Origin: Oceanicola sp. 22II-s10i
GTDB lineage: Bacteria; Pseudomonadota; Alphaproteobacteria; Rhodobacterales; Rhodobacteraceae
Length of the DNA stretch: 64,000 nucleotides
Assembly: GCF_002210105.1 (NCBI RefSeq)
Contig: NZ_AQQU01000008.1
Span: 1-64,000, forward strand
Reading direction: 5' to 3'
The notes beneath the pieces were generated by a model, which ran no database searches, was not told the origin of the DNA, and was given only the letters and a program-made list of their open reading frames with translations. How positions within the stretch are numbered: position 1 is the first letter of the stretch; every line of letters begins with the position of its first letter. This document shows positions 17,080 to 24,842 of the stretch, piece by piece. The position numbers and the translations under genes are program-made.

Positions 17080-17540
17080 TGGCGAAACCCTACAAGCATC
17101 ACAAAAGGGGGGCTGGGCGTCACGTCCAGCTTCCTGAATGGCTGCAGGCCAGCGAGGCATGGGCGACCATGAAGCCCGGCCCAAGGGCGCTCTACATCGA
17201 ACTGAAACGGCGGTTCAACGGCACGAACAACGGGCAGATCATCCTTAGTCACCGGGACGCGGCTCAGGCCCTTGCCGTGCATCGCAATACGGTCGGCCCG
17301 TGGTTCGATGAACTGCAGCAACGGGGGTTCATCCGCATGACGCAGGCCCCTCACCTCGGTCCCGCCGGTATCGGCAAGGCGTCTATCTGGGCGCTGGAGG
17401 AACTGCCGACGCAAGCCGGTCATCTGCCATCCAAGGCGTTCATGTCTTGGCGGGTGAATAAAAAGCCCCGCACAAAAACTGGGACGTCCCGTCACAAACA
17501 CTGTGACGCATCGGCGGGTATTGCGGCGAAACTGGCGTGA
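17079..17540 (+). CDS. Helix-turn-helix protein of the island, possible replication or control protein
   Basis: 153 residues. Basic start (KPYKHHKRGAGRH), then a winged-helix segment LSHRDAAQALAVHRNTVGPWFDELQQRGFI typical of proteins that read DNA in phage and plasmid modules. The C-terminus is basic and probably disordered (KKPRTKTGTSRHKHC). No catalytic motif. Third gene of the coupled set beginning at 16649; 168 non-coding bases follow before the zinc-ribbon gene. Confidence 0.65.
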   Translation: MAKPYKHHKRGAGRHVQLPEWLQASEAWATMKPGPRALYIELKRRFNGTNNGQIILSHRDAAQALAVHRNTVGPWFDELQQRGFIRMTQAPHLGPAGIGKASIWALEELPTQAGHLPSKAFMSWRVNKKPRTKTGTSRHKHCDASAGIAAKLA

Positions 17541-17708
17541 ACCGTCCGGAAAACTGTGACGTGCGGTGTATGACTTTCGATGCCGCGCGGCCCAAGAAAC
17601 CGGACACATATACATCTAGCCAAGGGCAGTGGTTCTTTCCGGGCGAGCGATGCGACTGGTTCGACGGGGCAACTTGCCAGTCGATTTGGATAAAATAGGG
17701 GAAAATAG

Positions 17709-18314
17709 ATGGGCGGATGCGGTAGCGGCACATACCTGCGCTGGGGCGGGCGCATGACGGTCGAAGATATGAAACCCCTGCGGATCGGAGTGCTGGCGAA
17801 AGACGGCTGGCTGCACTCCGGGCGAACTTCGAAATACAGTTGGACGGTGAACGGAGAGCCGGAGGGCGACATACGGGTGACGGCACGCGATGGCCACGTC
17901 AGGCTGAATTATCGGCATCGGAAGGGCGGCGATTGGGAATCGAAAAACTACCGGGTTCGGATCGAATACACGCCTTGCCACTTTGGCGGATCGCGACCTT
18001 GGTTCATCTGCCCAGCGCTAGGATGCGGAAAGCGGACAGGGACACTCTACGGCGGCACGATATTCGCGTGTCGCAGGTGCCACCAGCTTGCATACCCATC
18101 GGAGAACGAGAGCCGTAGGGACCGTGCTATCCGGAAAGCGGACAAGCTGCGAAAGCAGCTAGGCTGGCCTCCTGGCATTTTCGAAGGGGCGGGTTGGGGA
18201 AAACCTCGATACATGCACCGAGCCACATATCAGAAGCTGGCGACTGAATACGAGGCGCTTGAGGCCAAAGCGTTGACCGAAACGATGGCTTGGCTGGCGA
18301 TGTATCGAAATTAG
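17709..18314 (+). CDS. Zinc-ribbon hypothetical protein of the island
   Basis: 201 residues. The N-terminal GGCGSGTYLRWGG is characteristic of a family common in phage and island regions. The zinc-ribbon pair is CPALGCGKRTGTLY followed by FACRRCHQLAYPSE. After that comes a basic helical region (RRDRAIRKADKLRKQLGW) suited to nucleic-acid binding. GGGGAAA precedes the ATG. Function not established. It is the last gene before the right attachment repeat. Confidence 0.7.
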   Translation: MGGCGSGTYLRWGGRMTVEDMKPLRIGVLAKDGWLHSGRTSKYSWTVNGEPEGDIRVTARDGHVRLNYRHRKGGDWESKNYRVRIEYTPCHFGGSRPWFICPALGCGKRTGTLYGGTIFACRRCHQLAYPSENESRRDRAIRKADKLRKQLGWPPGIFEGAGWGKPRYMHRATYQKLATEYEALEAKALTETMAWLAMYRN

Positions 18315-18369
18315 GCCGGAGAGCACTCACCAGCTACAGACGGGGGGATTCGGAGGGGGATAGAAGAAC

Positions 18370-18387
18370 CAGTTAGTCAATTAACTG
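18370..18387. repeat. Inverted repeat near the right end of the element
   Basis: CAGTTA (18370-18375) and TAACTG (18382-18387) in an AT-rich segment just inside the right attachment repeat. Candidate recombination-accessory site or weak terminator. Confidence 0.35.
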
Positions 18388-18417
18388 TATGATTTTCAAA
18401 GTCTTATTGAATTTAAT

Positions 18418-18431
18418 TGGTGCCCCCAGAG
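18418..18431 (+). repeat. Right attachment-site repeat (tRNA-Thr 3' end)
   Basis: TGGTGCCCCCAGAG; encodes the CCA end and acceptor 3' strand of tRNA-Thr and matches 14235-14248 exactly. Confidence 0.85.
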
Positions 18432-18493
18432 AGACTCGAACTCCCGACCCACTGATTACAAATCAGTTGCTCTACCAGCTGAGCTATAGGGGC
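18418..18493 (-). tRNA. tRNA-Thr (TGT)
   Basis: Minus strand. Acceptor GCCCCTA (18493-18487) pairs with TGGGGGC, the anticodon loop TTTGTAA gives TGT (18460-18458), the T arm has GTTCGAG, and CCA is encoded. The 3' end forms the right border of the integrated element and remains functional. Confidence 0.96.
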
Positions 18494-18930
18494 AATGCGA
18501 GGCACTTAGCACCGGCACCGGCACCGCACAAGCGGCAAGCCGCAGGGAAAGGGAAACGGGCGGCGGCGCCCCATCAACTCAGCCGCCGTCCGCCCCATAT
18601 GCCGACGGGAACCCCCGATCCGCACATGATTCACCCGTCCGGTCGCGCCTTTTGCGCGCCGGTCTGCGGCCACCGTGGGCTACCTTCCCCAAGTGCTTGG
18701 TGAACCGGCCCAGGCCGCGGTGACCGGCCTGTCCGTGCCTGCAGGATGCGGGATCGGTGGGTGTGGATCCAGTCTTGACCTGTGGATAACGGGCCGTCAG
18801 GGGCCAAGCCTGCCTGAGGTAAGGAAAACATCTGGGGATTCGGTTGGCGTGCGGCGCCGACCATTCAGGCCGCGCAGGGCGGATCGGCGGAATCCGGCGG
18901 ACCGGGCCCGTCCGCGACCGGGCGCTCGGA
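18494..18930. other. 437-base gap without a supported gene
   Basis: Contains a short ACCGGC tandem run near 18510-18530 and GC-rich sequence. Short ORFs here have no recognisable family or ribosome site. It should hold the tRNA-Thr promoter (reading leftwards) and the 3' flank of the DUF2314 gene. No terminator with a T run is evident. Confidence 0.4.
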
Positions 18931-19440
18931 TCACCGGAGCCAGGCGGAAGGAACCGGGGTCTCGGACAGGGGATGGCCGGTGGTCGCGCCCTCGGATGCG
19001 GGGGTGTCGGTCATCCCGGCGCGTTCGACGTAGCTGCCGTAGCGCTTGCCGTCGTCCAGGTCGATCCGCCAGTCGATGATGCGATACTGGTGGAACGCCA
19101 CCTTCTGCCCGACCATGAAGCCCTCAAGCCGGGTCGGAAGGCCCTCGATATGGCCTTCGAAATTCATTGCGTCGAGGCGGTAGAAGGGGGCGACCCAGAT
19201 CGGCTCCCGCTCCGGCCCCTCACCGATCAGGATCATGATCCGCGACCCGTCAATGCCTTCGCCAGAGCGGTCGAAGACATGCGCCAGAAAGATCGGCAGG
19301 GTTTCCTGCGCCATGGCGACCGCCTGGGCCAGTCCGGGATCGGACGGGCGCAGGTAATCCACCGGATCCTGAGCCCGCAAAGGCATCGCGGGTGCCGCGA
19401 CAGTGAGGGCGAGGGCGACGATCTGCGCGATGCGGCTCAT
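18931..19440 (-). CDS. DUF2314-like secreted protein
   Basis: 169 residues. The signal peptide MSRIAQIVALALTVAAPAMPLRA ends before AQDP, so it is probably periplasmic. The body (FWVAPFY-type stretch WVAPFYRLDAMNFEGHIEGLP, VGQKVAFHQYRIIDWRID) fits DUF2314, of unknown function. Its ATG overlaps the pyruvate carboxylase stop by four bases, so it is the distal gene of that operon. Confidence 0.75.
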   Translation of the reverse strand: MSRIAQIVALALTVAAPAMPLRAQDPVDYLRPSDPGLAQAVAMAQETLPIFLAHVFDRSGEGIDGSRIMILIGEGPEREPIWVAPFYRLDAMNFEGHIEGLPTRLEGFMVGQKVAFHQYRIIDWRIDLDDGKRYGSYVERAGMTDTPASEGATTGHPLSETPVPSAWLR

Positions 19441-22400
19441 TCGTATTCCAGAAGCAGGTCCTTGGCGTCGATCTGCGCACCGGCCGTGACATGGATCGCC
19501 TTGATCCGGCCCGACCGGTCCGCGTGCAGGCCAGTCTCCATCTTCATCGCCTCGATGGTCAAGAGAAGGTCGCCCTGCTTGACCTCGGTTCCCTGCGACA
19601 CTGCCAGAGAAGCCACAACCCCCGGCATCGGCGCCGCGACATGATCGGCATTCGCCGGGTCGGCCTTGGGCCGCGACTTGGAGGCCCCGGTGGCCTTGCG
19701 GTCGGGCACGCGGATGATGCGGGGCTGGCCGTTCAGTTCGAAGAACACGCGGACCTCGCCATCGTCCTGAGTCTCGCCCACGGTCTGCAGCCGGATTTCC
19801 AGCGTCTTGCCGGGGTCGATCTCGGCCGTGATCTCCTCGCCCGCGTCCATGCCGTAGAAGAAGGTCCGCGTCGGCAGCACCCGGACCGGGCCGTAGGTGG
19901 CGTGGCGCCTGGCGTAGTCCTCGAAGACCTTGGGATACATCAGGTAGCCGTTCAGGTCCTCGTCGTCGATCGCCTCGCCGTCCAGCTTGGCCGTGATCTC
20001 GGCCCGCTTTTCATCAAGATCGACGGGGGCGAGGTGCTTGCCCGGACGCTCGGTGTTCGGGGTCTCGCCCTTGAGCGCCTTTTTCACGATCGCTTCGGGG
20101 AAGCCGCCCGGCGGCTGGCCGAGGTTGCCCTTCATCATGTCGATCACGCTGTCGGGGAAGGAGACGTCCTTGCCCGGGTTCTCCACATCCGCGCGCGTCA
20201 GCCCCTGGCTGACCATCATCAGGGCCATATCGCCCACGACCTTGGAGGAGGGCGTGACCTTCACGATGTCACCGAACATCTGGTTCACGTCGGCATAGGT
20301 CTCGGCCACCTCGTGCCAGCGCTCCTCCAGACCCATGCTGCGCGCCTGCGCCTTGAGGTTGGTGAACTGTCCGCCCGGCATCTCGTGCAGGTAGACCTCC
20401 GAGGCGGGGGCCTGCATCCCGCTTTCGAAGGCCGCATACTGGCCGCGCACCGCTTCCCAGTAGTTCGAGATCTCGCGCACCGCCGTGATGTCGATGGACG
20501 ACTTGCGGTGCCCGTGCTTGATCGCCTCCAGCACCGAGCCGAAGGTCGGCTGGCTGGTGTTGCCCGACAGGCTGTCCATCGCCACGTCCACCACGTCGAC
20601 CCCCTTGGCGGCGGCGGCGAGGATGGTCGAGATCGCGGCGCCGCTGGTGTCGTGGGTGTGGAAGTGGATCGGCAGATCCACGGCGTCCTTGAGGGCGGGG
20701 AAGAGCTTTTCCGCCACCGCCGCCGTCATGACGCCGGCCATGTCCTTGATCCCCAGCACATGCGCGCCGGCGGCCTGCAACTCCTTGGCCATGTTGACGT
20801 AATACTTGATGTCGTATTTGGCGCGGGCCGGGTCCAGCGCATCGCCGGTGTAGCAGATCGTGCCCTCGCAGATCTTGCCCGACTCCTGCACGGCGTCCAT
20901 CGCGACGCGCATGTTCTCGACCCAGTTCAGGCTGTCGAAGACGCGGAACACGTCGACGCCGGTCTCGGCCGCCTGCCGCACGAATTCCTGCACCACGTTA
21001 TCGGGGTAGTTGGTGTAGCCCACGCCGTTCGAGGCGCGCAGCAGCATCTGGGTCAGCAGGTTCGGCATCGCCGCGCGCAGGTCGCGCAGCCGCTGCCATG
21101 GGCATTCCTGAAGGAAGCGATAGGCCACGTCGAAGGTCGCGCCGCCCCAGCATTCGACGCTGAACAGTTGCGGCATGTTGGCGGCATAGGCGGGGGCCAC
21201 CTTGATCATGTCGAGGCTGCGCATCCGGGTCGCCAGCAGCGACTGGTGTCCGTCGCGCATCGTGGTGTCGGTGAACAGCAGTTCCTGCTGCGCCTTCATC
21301 CAGTCGGCGACGGCCTTCGGACCCTTTTCCTCAAGCAGATTGCGGCTGCCGTATTGCAGGCGGTCGGTGCGGAGTTCGGGCAGGCGCGGGGGCTTGAGAT
21401 CGGGGTGCGGGCGGGGGCGGCCCTGCACCTCGGGGTGGCCATTGACGGTGATGTCCGCGATGTAGGTCAGCACCTTGGTGCCCCGGTCGCGGCGCTGCGC
21501 GAAGTCGAAGAGCTCGGGCGTCGTGTCGATGAACTTCGTCGTGTACTGGTTTGAAAGGAATACGGGATGTTTCAGCAGGTTCTCGACGAAGGCGATGTTC
21601 GTACTGACGCCCCGGATGCGGAATTCACGCAGCGCGCGGTCCATCCGGGCGATGGCCTTTTCCGGGGTCTGGGCATGCGCGGTGACCTTGACCAGCAGTG
21701 AATCGTAGTAGCGGGTGATGACGCCACCCGCATAGGCCGTGCCGCCGTCCAGACGGATGCCCATGCCGGTGGCGGAGCGGTAGGCGGTCAGGCGGCCGTA
21801 ATCGGGTATGAAGTTGTTCTGCGGGTCCTCGGTGGTGATCCGGGTCTGCAGCGCGTGGCCGTTCAGCGTGACATCACCCTGCGAGGCCTTGCCGGTCGCC
21901 TCCTGGATCGTCTTGCCCTCGGAAATCAAGATCTGGGCCTGCACGATGTCGATGCCGGTGACTTCCTCCGTCACCGTGTGTTCGACCTGCACGCGGGGGT
22001 TCACCTCGATGAAGTAGAACTGGTCCGTCTCCATATCCATCAGGAACTCGACGGTGCCCGCGCATTCGTACCCCACATGGGCGCAGATCTTGCGGCCCAG
22101 CTCGCAGATCTCGGCCCGCTGAGCCTCGGTCAGGTAGGGGGCGGGGGCGCGTTCGACGACCTTCTGGTTGCGGCGCTGGACGGAGCAATCGCGTTCGAAC
22201 AAATGGTAGATGTTGCCGTGCCGGTCGCCGAGGATCTGCACCTCGACGTGGCGGGCGCGGGTGATCATCTTTTCCAGATAGCCCTCGCCATTGCCGAAGG
22301 CGGCCTCGGCCTCGCGCCGGCCTTCCAGAACCTTTTCAGGCAGTTCCTTGGCGTTGTTGATGGGGCGCATGCCGCGTCCGCCGCCGCCCCATGACGCCTT

Positions 22401-22880
22401 GAGCATCAGCGGGAAGCCGATCTCCTCGGCCTCCTTGGTGATCGCCGCCATGTCGTCGCCCAGCACCTCGGTCGCGGGGATCACCGGCACGCCCGCCGCG
22501 ATCGCGACCCGCCGCGCAGAAGCCTTGTCGCCAAGCGCGCGCATCGTTTCGGCGCGGGGGCCGATGAAGGTGATGCCGGCGGCGTCGCAGGCCTCGACCA
22601 GTTCGGGGTTCTCGGACAGCAGGCCATAGCCCGGATGGATCGCGTCGGCACCCGACATCTTGGCGACGCGGATGATCTCGGGGATCGACAGGTAGGCGGC
22701 GACGGGACCGAGGCCCGCGCCAATGCGATAGGCCTCGTCGGCCTTGAAGCGGTGCAGGCCCAGCTTGTCCTCTTCGGCAAAGACGGCGACCGTCTTTTTC
22801 CCCATCTCGTTCGCGGCCCGCATGATGCGGATGGCGATCTCGCCACGGTTGGCGACGAGGATTTTCTTGAACTCGGGCAT
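19437..22880 (-). CDS. pyc: Pyruvate carboxylase
   Basis: Converts pyruvate, bicarbonate and ATP to oxaloacetate (anaplerosis). 1147 residues, the normal single-chain length. Biotin carboxylase at about 1-450 (KILVANRGEIAIRIMRA, HPGYGLLSENPE, ATP-grasp Gly-rich loop KASWGGGGRGMR). Carboxyltransferase at about 530-800 (FTDTTMRDGHQSLLATRMR, metal ligands HFHTHDTSG). The C-terminal biotinyl domain has Lys in EAMKME. ATG 22880 has AAGGA eight bases upstream. A cluster of TTTGC sites lies in the promoter region. Confidence 0.97.
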   Translation of the reverse strand: MPEFKKILVANRGEIAIRIMRAANEMGKKTVAVFAEEDKLGLHRFKADEAYRIGAGLGPVAAYLSIPEIIRVAKMSGADAIHPGYGLLSENPELVEACDAAGITFIGPRAETMRALGDKASARRVAIAAGVPVIPATEVLGDDMAAITKEAEEIGFPLMLKASWGGGGRGMRPINNAKELPEKVLEGRREAEAAFGNGEGYLEKMITRARHVEVQILGDRHGNIYHLFERDCSVQRRNQKVVERAPAPYLTEAQRAEICELGRKICAHVGYECAGTVEFLMDMETDQFYFIEVNPRVQVEHTVTEEVTGIDIVQAQILISEGKTIQEATGKASQGDVTLNGHALQTRITTEDPQNNFIPDYGRLTAYRSATGMGIRLDGGTAYAGGVITRYYDSLLVKVTAHAQTPEKAIARMDRALREFRIRGVSTNIAFVENLLKHPVFLSNQYTTKFIDTTPELFDFAQRRDRGTKVLTYIADITVNGHPEVQGRPRPHPDLKPPRLPELRTDRLQYGSRNLLEEKGPKAVADWMKAQQELLFTDTTMRDGHQSLLATRMRSLDMIKVAPAYAANMPQLFSVECWGGATFDVAYRFLQECPWQRLRDLRAAMPNLLTQMLLRASNGVGYTNYPDNVVQEFVRQAAETGVDVFRVFDSLNWVENMRVAMDAVQESGKICEGTICYTGDALDPARAKYDIKYYVNMAKELQAAGAHVLGIKDMAGVMTAAVAEKLFPALKDAVDLPIHFHTHDTSGAAISTILAAAAKGVDVVDVAMDSLSGNTSQPTFGSVLEAIKHGHRKSSIDITAVREISNYWEAVRGQYAAFESGMQAPASEVYLHEMPGGQFTNLKAQARSMGLEERWHEVAETYADVNQMFGDIVKVTPSSKVVGDMALMMVSQGLTRADVENPGKDVSFPDSVIDMMKGNLGQPPGGFPEAIVKKALKGETPNTERPGKHLAPVDLDEKRAEITAKLDGEAIDDEDLNGYLMYPKVFEDYARRHATYGPVRVLPTRTFFYGMDAGEEITAEIDPGKTLEIRLQTVGETQDDGEVRVFFELNGQPRIIRVPDRKATGASKSRPKADPANADHVAAPMPGVVASLAVSQGTEVKQGDLLLTIEAMKMETGLHADRSGRIKAIHVTAGAQIDAKDLLLEYE

Positions 22881-22936
22881 GGGGTGCGTCCTTTGCTTGC
22901 CGGACATGGGGCCGGGGGCCGCCATATTTCCGCACA

Positions 22937-23017
22937 GCAAACGACACGCTGCGGCGCGGCGCAAGGGGCCATTTTGCTAATTGCTAAGTTTGCACTTCGG
23001 TATTTGCAGTTTGCAAA
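22937..23017. promoter_or_regulatory. Cluster of TTTGC/GCAAA sites upstream of pyc
   Basis: GCAAA at 22937-22941; TTTGC at 22973-22977, 22989-22993 and 23003-23007; palindrome TTTGCAAA at 23010-23017. TTTGC-based motifs are bound by ScfR/RamB-type regulators of acyl-CoA and C2/C3 metabolism (recalled). The cluster lies between divergent pyc and the small ORF at 23085. Confidence 0.45.
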
Positions 23018-23084
23018 TTCATGCGCCTGCTTGGGAAAGTATTAACTGCCTTGGTGATGCGTTAACGATTTGTTAGCTTTTCGC

Positions 23085-23534
23085 ATGCCCTTGGAAACCG
23101 AGTTGACCGCCATCCTCTGCAGCCTGCTTCTTCAGGGGCAGGTCGAAGTGCGCCACGACTACGTGGCGGCCGGGCAGGACCGTCACATCCGGGTGGATTG
23201 CGAGACCGCAACGCATGTCGTCGAGGTCGGTTTCGACGGCCAGCGATCATCCTATGACAGTATTCATCAGGCCCTGTTCGCGGCCGAGCTGACCGGAAAA
23301 CTGCCGATGGTCGTGATCATCGACCGGGACGGGCAGGAGGAAGCGGTCCAGTACCAGAACCGCCGTGTCGCGCGGCGGGTCGGGATGAGTTACCTGACCG
23401 TGTCCGAGGCGTTCCTGATCCGCTGGCAGATGACCCAGCCCTTTCGCGAAGGACAGCCAGTGCCGCTGTTCGGGATGGACCCGGCAGCGCTGGATGCCGT
23501 CAACAGCCTGCGTGCGGGGCGGCCCGGCGGGTGA
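23085..23534 (+). CDS. Conserved hypothetical protein, possible PD-(D/E)xK-like fold
   Basis: 149 residues from ATG 23085 (an in-frame TTG lies at 23070). No signal peptide. The segment HIRVDCETATHVVEVGFDGQ has the D...E-x-V layout of nuclease-like folds, but the full catalytic set is not certain. Related small proteins seem frequent in Rhodobacteraceae genomes (impression, not searched). Divergent from pyc and convergent with the FMN oxidase, four bases apart. Confidence 0.6.
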   Translation: MPLETELTAILCSLLLQGQVEVRHDYVAAGQDRHIRVDCETATHVVEVGFDGQRSSYDSIHQALFAAELTGKLPMVVIIDRDGQEEAVQYQNRRVARRVGMSYLTVSEAFLIRWQMTQPFREGQPVPLFGMDPAALDAVNSLRAGRPGG

Positions 23535-23538
23535 TCCG

Positions 23539-24678
23539 TCAGATCAGCTTCTCCCAGATCCGGCCGCGCGCTTCTTCCGGCCGGGTGATGCCCATCTGGA
23601 TCAGGCCGGAGGTCATGTCCTCGGTCAGGATATGCGTCACCTGTTCCGCCCCGCGCGCGCCGAAGGCGGCGACACCCCAGAGCCACGCACGGCCCAGCAT
23701 CACCATGTCGGCCCCGAGCGCGATGGCACGCAGCACGTCGAGCCCCGATTCCGTGGCCCCGTCGTAGATCAGCGGATAGTCCGGACCGACCGCCTTGCGG
23801 ATCAGAGGCAGGGCGACAGCAGATCCCGGACCGCCGTCGAACTGGCGTCCACCGTGGTTCGAGACCCAGACCGCATCGACGCCGAGATCGCGCAGCATCA
23901 CCGCTTCGGACGGGACCAGAACGCCCTTGGCGACGATCGGGCCCTCCCACATGTCACGCAGGCGTTTCAGCAGCTCCGGATCGGGCGCGGCATGGGGGGC
24001 GAGGCCGACATGGCGGGCCGGTTCGTGCGGCGAGGCGTATTTCGCCAGACCCCGGACGGTCGGCGTGCCGGCCTTGGCCACGGCCATCGCCCAGTGCGGG
24101 CGCAGCACGGACTGCATGAACAGGCGCGGCGTGATCCGGGGCGGGGTCTGCAGGCCGCCGCGCCGCTGGCGTTCGCGCCGCGAGGGGCCGGGGACGTCGA
24201 CTGTCAGCGTCAGGGTGTGGAACCCGGCATCCTTGGCACGCTTCAGCAGGTCGGCGCAGTGTTCCATGTCGCGCGGCGGGTAAAGCTGGAACCAGCCCTG
24301 ATCGCCGATATGCGGGGCCAGATCCTCGACCGAGGCGGCGGCGACGGTGGACAGGCCGAAGGGCAGGTTCCGCTTGACCGCGTTCTGCGCCAGCATCACC
24401 TCTGCGCCGGGCCAGAAGAGCCCGGTCATCCCGACGGGCGATACGCCGAACGGCGCGGCATAGGTCCGCCCGAGGAAGGTCGTCGTCAGGTCCGGCACCG
24501 TCCGGCCCTTCAGCACGGCGGGGGCGAGGATGACCTCGTCCAGCGCCTGCCGCGACCGGCGCAGGGCGAGATCGTCGCCGGTGCCGCTGTCGAGGTATTC
24601 CCAGGCAAAATGCGGAAGCCGCCGCTTGGCGCGGCGGCGGAGGTCGGGGATGGTCGGGTAGGAGAGATCGAGTTCCAT
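23539..24678 (-). CDS. FMN-dependent alpha-hydroxy-acid oxidase/dehydrogenase (L-lactate dehydrogenase-like)
   Basis: 379 residues, TIM-barrel FMN enzyme. Visible: N-terminal substrate/FMN Tyr in FAWEYLDSGTGDD, GVSPVGMTGLFWPGAE, catalytic VSNHGGRQFDGGP (His and Arg) and phosphate-binding DGATESGLDVLRAIALGADMVMLGR. Oxidises a 2-hydroxy acid to the 2-oxo acid; lactate is the commonest substrate but is not proven. Stands alone. The nearby pyc would suit lactate feeding. Confidence 0.88.
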   Translation of the reverse strand: MELDLSYPTIPDLRRRAKRRLPHFAWEYLDSGTGDDLALRRSRQALDEVILAPAVLKGRTVPDLTTTFLGRTYAAPFGVSPVGMTGLFWPGAEVMLAQNAVKRNLPFGLSTVAAASVEDLAPHIGDQGWFQLYPPRDMEHCADLLKRAKDAGFHTLTLTVDVPGPSRRERQRRGGLQTPPRITPRLFMQSVLRPHWAMAVAKAGTPTVRGLAKYASPHEPARHVGLAPHAAPDPELLKRLRDMWEGPIVAKGVLVPSEAVMLRDLGVDAVWVSNHGGRQFDGGPGSAVALPLIRKAVGPDYPLIYDGATESGLDVLRAIALGADMVMLGRAWLWGVAAFGARGAEQVTHILTEDMTSGLIQMGITRPEEARGRIWEKLI

Positions 24679-24842
24679 GGCCGCGCGACTGTGTTGCGGG
24701 GCCGGGGTTTTGGCAAGAGCCCTCGGCGCGCCGCTTCACTCGTGAAGCCTCTCGTCGCGCCTGATGGCATGCCTCGCGCGACGCGTGGAACATAGCGGGA
24801 ACGCATCTTTAACAATTGCGCCGGACGCGCTATAGTCGGAGG

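Larger units (their letters stand above)
14235..18431 (+). mobile_element. Small integrative element in the 3' end of tRNA-Thr(TGT), about 4.2 kb
   Basis: Bounded by a 14-bp direct repeat, carrying a P4-type tyrosine integrase at the left end and the intact tRNA at the right end. Contents in order: integrase, DUF6499-like protein, AlpA-like protein, winged-helix protein, 41-residue ORF, HTH protein, zinc-ribbon protein. Several stretches (15.6-16.35 kb and the last 100 bases) are AT-richer than the host. No capsid, relaxase, restriction or resistance gene is visible, so it looks like a satellite or decayed island. Within 115 bp after the left repeat, ATATCTTGA occurs twice (14263-14271 and 14361-14369), candidate arm-type integrase or AlpA sites. 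Confidence 0.85.

Noticed and set aside
14235-18431. The element as a full prophage or conjugative element
   Set aside because: No structural, packaging, relaxase or type IV secretion gene, and only 4.2 kb long.
19491-21554. 687-codon frame antisense to pyc
   Set aside because: His/Arg/Leu-rich shadow of a strongly conserved enzyme.
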